Virus record (IMG/VR): IMGVR_UViG_3300025137_000243
Coordinates: 1-26,311 of that record
Origin: a virus
Length of the DNA: 26,311 nt
Strand: one strand, 5' to 3'
Shown here: positions 23,466-26,311 of the stretch, in pieces
Position numbering within the stretch: the first letter of the stretch is position 1
How the letters are laid out: the number at the start of each line of letters is the position of its first letter
Program-made: the position numbers and the translations under genes
The notes under the pieces: generated by a model
Seen by the model: only the letters and a program-made list of their open reading frames with translations
Told to the model about the DNA's origin: nothing
The model's database searches: none

Positions 23466-23888
23466 ATGTATCAATATAAAGCAATTATAACAAAGGTAAT
23501 CGATGGTGACACTGTTGATGTAGATATCGATTTAGGTTTCGATGTATGGTTAAAGAATCAGCGCATCAGACTATACGGCATAGACACACCAGAGAGTAGA
23601 ACGTCAGATAAAGTAGAAAAGGTATTCGGTAACTTAGCAAAAGCTAAAGTGCTACACTTCTGCCCTGTAGGTGAAAAAATAGTCCTTCAGACTAGAACAG
23701 ACGACAGTAGAGGCAAATACGGTAGAATCTTAGGTGAACTAATTACCGATGAAGGTATTAATGTCAATACTTACCTTGTAGAAAATAGTTATGCAGTTGA
23801 ATACTTCGGTATGTCGAAAGAAGACATAGCTCAAAAGCAGTTAGATAACCGTCAAATTATTCTTGAAAGAGGAGAAGTTACAATTTAA
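23466..23888 (+). CDS. Thermonuclease (staphylococcal nuclease-like, SNase family)
   Basis: 140 aa with the full SNase core: KVIDGDTVDVDIDLGFDVWL (residues 11-30, Ca-binding Asp residues), IRLYGIDTPESR (about 35-46, catalytic Arg and Glu region), and RGKYGRILGEL (about 79-89, second catalytic Arg). The family cuts DNA and RNA with calcium. No signal peptide is seen, so it would act in the cytoplasm unless released by lysis, perhaps in host DNA breakdown or late DNA processing. Late promoter with near-zero leader. Genes of this family recur in marine T4-like phages. Confidence 0.9.
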   Translation: MYQYKAIITKVIDGDTVDVDIDLGFDVWLKNQRIRLYGIDTPESRTSDKVEKVFGNLAKAKVLHFCPVGEKIVLQTRTDDSRGKYGRILGELITDEGINVNTYLVENSYAVEYFGMSKEDIAQKQLDNRQIILERGEVTI

Positions 23889-23902
23889 TTAATTTTTTTC
23901 CT

Positions 23903-23928
23903 ATACTAGAGATACTTCGAGTATAGAT
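23903..23928 (+). other. Hairpin after the nuclease gene
   Basis: CTATACT/AGTATAG, a 7-bp stem with a 12-nt loop, between the nuclease and holin-like genes. No T-run follows, so it is a weak terminator at best and may be an mRNA 3' processing or stability element. Confidence 0.35.
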
Positions 23929-23974
23929 TCCCTTACACACGTTAAAATTAATAGGAGAGTTCCCTTGAGACTGT

Positions 23975-23982
23975 TATAAATA
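23975..23982 (+). promoter_or_regulatory. Late promoter of the holin-like gene
   Basis: Exact TATAAATA, 6 nt before the ATG at 23989. Confidence 0.65.
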
Positions 23983-23988
23983 TAGTCC

Positions 23989-24219
23989 ATGGAGAATGTA
24001 ATATCAAATATACAAGCCGGTCTCAAAGCAATCACACAAATGGGAATTGGAGTAATTTCAATATCCATTATTGCTGAGATTCTATTCGGAACAGGAGCGC
24101 TATTCGGTGCTGATGTTGTCGGAAATCTTACGTCAATAGTGTCTACCTTAGGAGGACAAAATGGATTAGTCGGACTAATCGCATTACTTCTATTAGTGGT
24201 ACTATTAAAAAGAGATTGA
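23989..24219 (+). CDS. Small two-helix membrane protein, holin-like
   Basis: 76 aa, with two hydrophobic segments (about residues 18-42 and 56-72) separated by a short polar loop, and a basic C-terminus (KRD). Size, topology and late promoter fit a class II holin, which would make holes in the inner membrane to time lysis. Other small phage membrane proteins look the same, so the call is by form only. It is ended by a strong terminator before speD. Confidence 0.55.
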   Translation: MENVISNIQAGLKAITQMGIGVISISIIAEILFGTGALFGADVVGNLTSIVSTLGGQNGLVGLIALLLLVVLLKRD

Positions 24220-24226
24220 TTATAAC

Positions 24227-24265
24227 AAAGAGAGAGTTCCTACCAGAGCTCTCTCTTTTTTTTTA
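24227..24265 (+). terminator. Rho-independent terminator
   Basis: Stem AGAGAGAG (24229-24236) / CTCTCTCT (24249-24256) with a run of nine T after it. It separates the holin-like gene from the speD promoter, which starts three bases later. Confidence 0.85.
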
Positions 24266-24267
24266 TA

Positions 24268-24283
24268 GGAACTGTGATATAAT
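24268..24283 (+). promoter_or_regulatory. GGAAC-TATAAT promoter of speD
   Basis: GGAACTGTGATATAATATAG, with TATAAT at 24278-24283, 5 nt before the ATG at 24289. The TGATATAAT part is an extended -10. Confidence 0.7.
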
Positions 24284-24288
24284 ATAGT

Positions 24289-24678
24289 ATGAGCCATTTC
24301 GGAGATCATATTATAATAGATTTGTATAATTGTAAGATAGGTTCCTTAAGTGATGAGGAACGTATTAAGAATTGTATTAATGATATAGTTAAAGCTTGTA
24401 ATATGGAACTAATGAACGTTCCTGTTATATATAAAGCTAAGCCGATATCGGAACGCGATAAAGGAGGCTATACAGCATTCGCAGTAATAACTGAGAGTCA
24501 TATATCGATGCATACGTTCCCGTTCCGTGGTTATAACTCTATAGATGTATATACTTGTAGGAACGATCTCGACCATAATAAGGTACTAGAGATAGTAGAT
24601 AAGTATTTCGTTCCAGATAATAAAGACGTGTCTATAGTTAAAAGAGGTATACAGTTCCCTAATGAAGACGTTATATAG
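24289..24678 (+). CDS. speD: S-adenosylmethionine decarboxylase proenzyme
   Basis: 129 aa, the size of the short bacterial/archaeal SpeD. The self-cleavage site Glu69-Ser70 (ITESHISMHTFP) gives a pyruvoyl group on Ser70. His75 and Cys90 stand 5 and 15 residues further on, the same spacing as Ser63, His68 and Cys83 of the Thermotoga enzyme. It makes decarboxylated S-adenosylmethionine, the aminopropyl donor for spermidine. speD is a known auxiliary gene of marine T4-like phages. It has a non-late promoter and stands alone between two terminated units. Its sequence is saturated with GGAAC/GTTCC. Its 3' end overlaps a small lipoprotein gene. Confidence 0.95.
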   Translation: MSHFGDHIIIDLYNCKIGSLSDEERIKNCINDIVKACNMELMNVPVIYKAKPISERDKGGYTAFAVITESHISMHTFPFRGYNSIDVYTCRNDLDHNKVLEIVDKYFVPDNKDVSIVKRGIQFPNEDVI

Positions 24679-24793
24679 CATAATATTAATACTCTTATTG
24701 AGTTCCTGTTCCAGTTTAGAGCAACGCAGGAACGTCCCCGAATGGCATATGGAACAAGACCTAAACGAAGTGTTCCTTTATATAGGTTCCTAA
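24662..24793 (+). CDS. Small lipoprotein, possible o-spanin
   Basis: A 43-aa frame starting inside the speD 3' end in another frame (17-nt overlap). Residues 1-16 are a classic lipoprotein signal: M-K-T, a hydrophobic run, then the lipobox L-S-S-C with Cys16. The mature part would be 28 residues, polar, ending in a mixed acidic/hydrophobic tail. Such very short lipoproteins are typical of outer-membrane spanins (Rz1 type), which connect to an inner-membrane coiled-coil spanin during lysis. No partner frame surrounds it, and Pro content is low, so an entry-exclusion or other surface lipoprotein is also possible. Confidence 0.55.
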   Translation: MKTLYSIILILLLSSCSSLEQRRNVPEWHMEQDLNEVFLYIGS

Positions 24794-24930
24794 TATAAAG
24801 AGGAAAAAAATTATCTCAAAAAAATGTGGCATGGGGATATCCGTTCCCGTAACTCCAACTCTCTCCATAAGAATATTCGCACGTTAACTTCTCTCTAGCG
24901 GGTTCCTCTCATGAGCGGGGTACCCGAGCG

Positions 24931-24958
24931 AGAAAAGACCGCCTCGCTCCGAGACGGC
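24931..24958 (-). terminator. Rho-independent terminator
   Basis: Minus-strand stem CCGTCTC / GAGGCGG (7 pairs including one U-G) with a 5-nt loop, then TCTTTT. It lies 33 nt after the stop of the 159-aa gene. The 24794-24990 gap that contains it is the most GC-rich intergenic stretch here and also holds a GGGTACCC palindrome. Confidence 0.65.
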
Positions 24959-24990
24959 CTCTTCAACATCACACTACTCAACAAATACTA

Positions 24991-25470
24991 TCAACCAGGC
25001 TGTGGGTAATGAGGATCATCTTCTACCTCACCTTTCATACGATCGACTTGACTACTTAATATACGATCTATCTTAACAGCTTCTGAGAACTTACCTAAAC
25101 GATCACACTCATCCTCTTCTAAAAATATAGCAACTCTTCCGGATGCTAGCTCGTGGATCCTTCCCTTCTCTAACGTTAGAGTAATATAATCGTTATCGGC
25201 GCCTTTACTAATATCGAACGTCGGCACCTCTTTCTTCTCTATATCATCTCTGATCACGGTAAAGTCATCCGAGCGCGCCCAGTGCTTATTCTCCATATCT
25301 ATAACAACCATTCCGGCATGCTTCTGCGCCATCGTAGCGTACTCGACCTTATGGCCATATTTCTCTCCAGGAGCGCAAACTTCAATTGCAGTTATAGTTG
25401 TCTCTCCCCATTTCGATTCGACTCTATCGCCGACCTTAAAAGTATATTCTGTAGTAGTTGTGTTATTCAT
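24991..25470 (-). CDS. Hypothetical protein, SH3-like N-terminus, 159 aa
   Basis: Not recognised. Residues about 9-75 (Y-T-F-K-V-G-D-R-V-E-S-K-W-G, then repeated beta strands) resemble a small SH3-like barrel of the KOW/Tudor kind. The middle (about 95-125) has strand-helix patterns, and the C-terminus is charged with a short Pro-rich end. No membrane segment. The gene is in a separately regulated block (GGAAC-TATAAT promoter), so early or middle expression and a host-takeover function are plausible by analogy only. Confidence 0.65.
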   Translation of the reverse strand: MNNTTTTEYTFKVGDRVESKWGETTITAIEVCAPGEKYGHKVEYATMAQKHAGMVVIDMENKHWARSDDFTVIRDDIEKKEVPTFDISKGADNDYITLTLEKGRIHELASGRVAIFLEEDECDRLGKFSEAVKIDRILSSQVDRMKGEVEDDPHYPQPG

Positions 25471-25476
25471 ATCTAT

Positions 25477-25492
25477 ATTATATCAGAGTTCC
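25477..25492 (-). promoter_or_regulatory. GGAAC-TATAAT promoter
   Basis: GGAACTCTGATATAATATAG on the minus strand, with TATAAT at 25477-25482, 6 nt before the ATG at 25470. Confidence 0.65.
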
Positions 25493-25510
25493 TAATCATT
25501 GGTCTTCTAG

Positions 25511-25807
25511 CTAGTACTGCGGATCAAGGTTGATACCTGGTGAATCCGGATCAGCAAATCCTTTACCGTAGTTAGCTTCCATCTCATCGGCGATAGGATC
25601 AGGCTCTGCAAAAAACTCTCTCATCCCGTCGCAGAAGACCTCACTATCCTTATATAAGGCTCTTATAAGCTGGATAATCTGTGGGTTATACCTCTCCTTA
25701 ACAATCTCTCTAACTATCTTACTGGCGTTATCGTCTCTAGAAGCAGCCTGTAATACGAGGATTGCGTCTGTAATATCTAATCTTGATGGTGTGTTTGTGT
25801 TACTCAT
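25511..25807 (-). CDS. Hypothetical protein, 98 aa
   Basis: Not recognised. Residues 1-65 are mostly helical (ILVLQAASRDD, then KIVREIVKERYNPQIIQLIR). The C-terminal 35 residues are acidic and rich in Pro, Asp and Gly. No membrane segment or catalytic motif is visible. It is expressed from a GGAAC-TATAAT promoter with no leader and is followed by the next promoter of the same class, so each gene in this block is its own unit. Confidence 0.65.
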   Translation of the reverse strand: MSNTNTPSRLDITDAILVLQAASRDDNASKIVREIVKERYNPQIIQLIRALYKDSEVFCDGMREFFAEPDPIADEMEANYGKGFADPDSPGINLDPQY

Positions 25808-25813
25808 GCTATA

Positions 25814-25829
25814 ATTATATGACAGTTCC
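25814..25829 (-). promoter_or_regulatory. GGAAC-TATAAT promoter
   Basis: GGAACTGTCATATAATTATAG on the minus strand, TATAAT at 25814-25819, 6 nt before the ATG at 25807. The TG of the extended -10 is changed to TC here. Confidence 0.55.
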
Positions 25830-25930
25830 GTTAAACCGGTATCCGCCTATACGGAGGGCTTTTAAACTAATATAAGAGGAACGCACGCGAGGATAAAAAT
25901 TTTTCGGAGACACTAAGTTATATACAGATT

Positions 25931-25956
25931 CTCCAAGACATTCCAAGACATTCCAA
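25931..25956. repeat. Short tandem repeat, 10-bp unit
   Basis: About 2.6 copies of the decamer TTCCAAGACA (25931-25956), in the gap between the tRNA and the 98-aa gene. Too few copies to call an iteron array. Confidence 0.55.
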
Positions 25957-25992
25957 TCATCCCGAATAGGAACATATATATAATTAGAGTGA

Positions 25993-26067
<75 letters not shown>

Positions 26068-26076
26068 TTTATTATT

Positions 26077-26274
26077 TTATCCAAATATAGACATCACAGT
26101 AACTACTAAAGCTAAACAAAACGTATACAATAACATTGCTTGCCAGAAGTCTTTATTCTTATACCACTCTAACGGTCCATGACTCTCTGATCCGCATAAG
26201 TTCATATTCTTATTTTGTTTTTGTACAACTGATATACGCTCTCCTTTAACTCCTTTGTATATTACTTCTTTCAT
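26077..26274 (-). CDS. Small single-pass membrane protein, 65 aa
   Basis: Not recognised. The N-terminal 40 residues are basic and polar, with a Cys-Gly and a Trp-rich patch. Residues about 43-64 form one hydrophobic helix (FWQAMLLYTFCLALVVTVM) ending at the C-terminus, so it would be anchored by its tail. Unlike most genes here it has a normal ribosome-binding site, GAGG at 26282-26285, 7 nt before the ATG. It lies directly upstream of the tRNA on the same strand. Confidence 0.6.
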   Translation of the reverse strand: MKEVIYKGVKGERISVVQKQNKNMNLCGSESHGPLEWYKNKDFWQAMLLYTFCLALVVTVMSIFG

Positions 26275-26311
26275 TTAAATACCTCTATAATAAACGGCAC
26301 AAAGACTACCC

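Larger units (their letters stand above)
24236..24906. repeat. Cluster of 20 GGAAC/GTTCC pentamers
   Basis: GTTCC begins at 24236, 24341, 24418, 24516, 24522, 24610, 24654, 24702, 24708, 24772, 24786, 24843 and 24902. GGAAC begins at 24268, 24357, 24405, 24450, 24560, 24729 and 24751. I found only a few copies in the preceding 21 kb (for example near 4450, 4650 and 16375). The copies fall in all three codon phases of speD, so a repeated peptide does not explain them. Confidence 0.8.

Noticed and set aside
23352-23474. 41-residue N-terminal extension of the 370-aa structural protein
   Set aside because: A perfect late promoter lies 5 nt before the inner ATG, and the extension crosses the divergent nuclease promoter and has unlike composition.
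24824-24898. 24-codon frame after the lipoprotein gene
   Set aside because: Too short, no RBS or promoter at the usual spacing, no recognisable feature.
25931-25956. Decamer repeat as a replication origin or CRISPR remnant
   Set aside because: Fewer than three copies with no spacers and no replication gene next to it.

Overview
The window is a piece of an AT-rich, tailed, T4-related (myovirus) phage genome. The evidence is a set of T4 morphogenesis proteins recognisable by sequence: baseplate hub gp5, major capsid gp23, scaffold gp22, a small gp68-like core protein, prohead protease gp21, head-completion gp4, neck gp13, portal gp20 and tail terminator gp15. Sixteen copies of a T4-type late promoter (TATAAATA or a close variant) support this. 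The order differs from T4, and the proteins look like the divergent 'far-T4' or marine branch. A speD gene, a thermonuclease-like gene and an Asn tRNA fit that kind of phage. The host cannot be told from the sequence.

Layout. 1-3.7 kb (+): the end of a cysteine-rich beta-helical fibre, a PKD plus leucine-rich-repeat adhesin joined to it by an ATGA overlap, and two small genes. 3.7-6.6 kb (-): gp5-like hub protein and an unknown protein, probably baseplate. 6.6-8.9 kb (+): a three-gene overlapping operon encoding a DpdA/TGT-like base exchanger, a NadR-like P-loop ATPase and a full-length QueF. Together these point to 7-deazaguanine (probably preQ1) modification of the phage DNA. A bidirectional terminator separates the operon from the head genes. 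8.9-20.3 kb (mostly -): gp23, gp22, gp68-like, gp21, gp4, gp13 (apparently in two pieces), gp20 and gp15 fused to a LamG-like extension. 20.3-23.4 kb: phosphoribosyltransferase, small unknowns, a HELRH-motif protein and a structural protein. 23.4-26.3 kb: nuclease, holin-like protein, SpeD, a small lipoprotein hidden in the speD 3' end, three unknown genes and tRNA-Asn. No stretch over 300 bases lacks a gene.

Expression. Almost every gene or operon carries its own promoter, and the -10 motif lies 5-6 nt before the start codon. Transcription should therefore begin on, or within a base or two of, the start codon, giving leaderless mRNAs. There are two classes: T4-like late (A/T)(A/T)TAAATA, and TATAAT, four copies of which follow a conserved GGAAC box. 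The major capsid gene is the clear exception, with a structured leader and a Shine-Dalgarno site. Small + strand genes with their own late promoters sit inside the - strand head cluster like cargo genes.

The most unusual sequence-level signal is a swarm of the pentamer GGAAC/GTTCC: 20 copies in about 670 bp around speD, against a handful in the preceding 21 kb.
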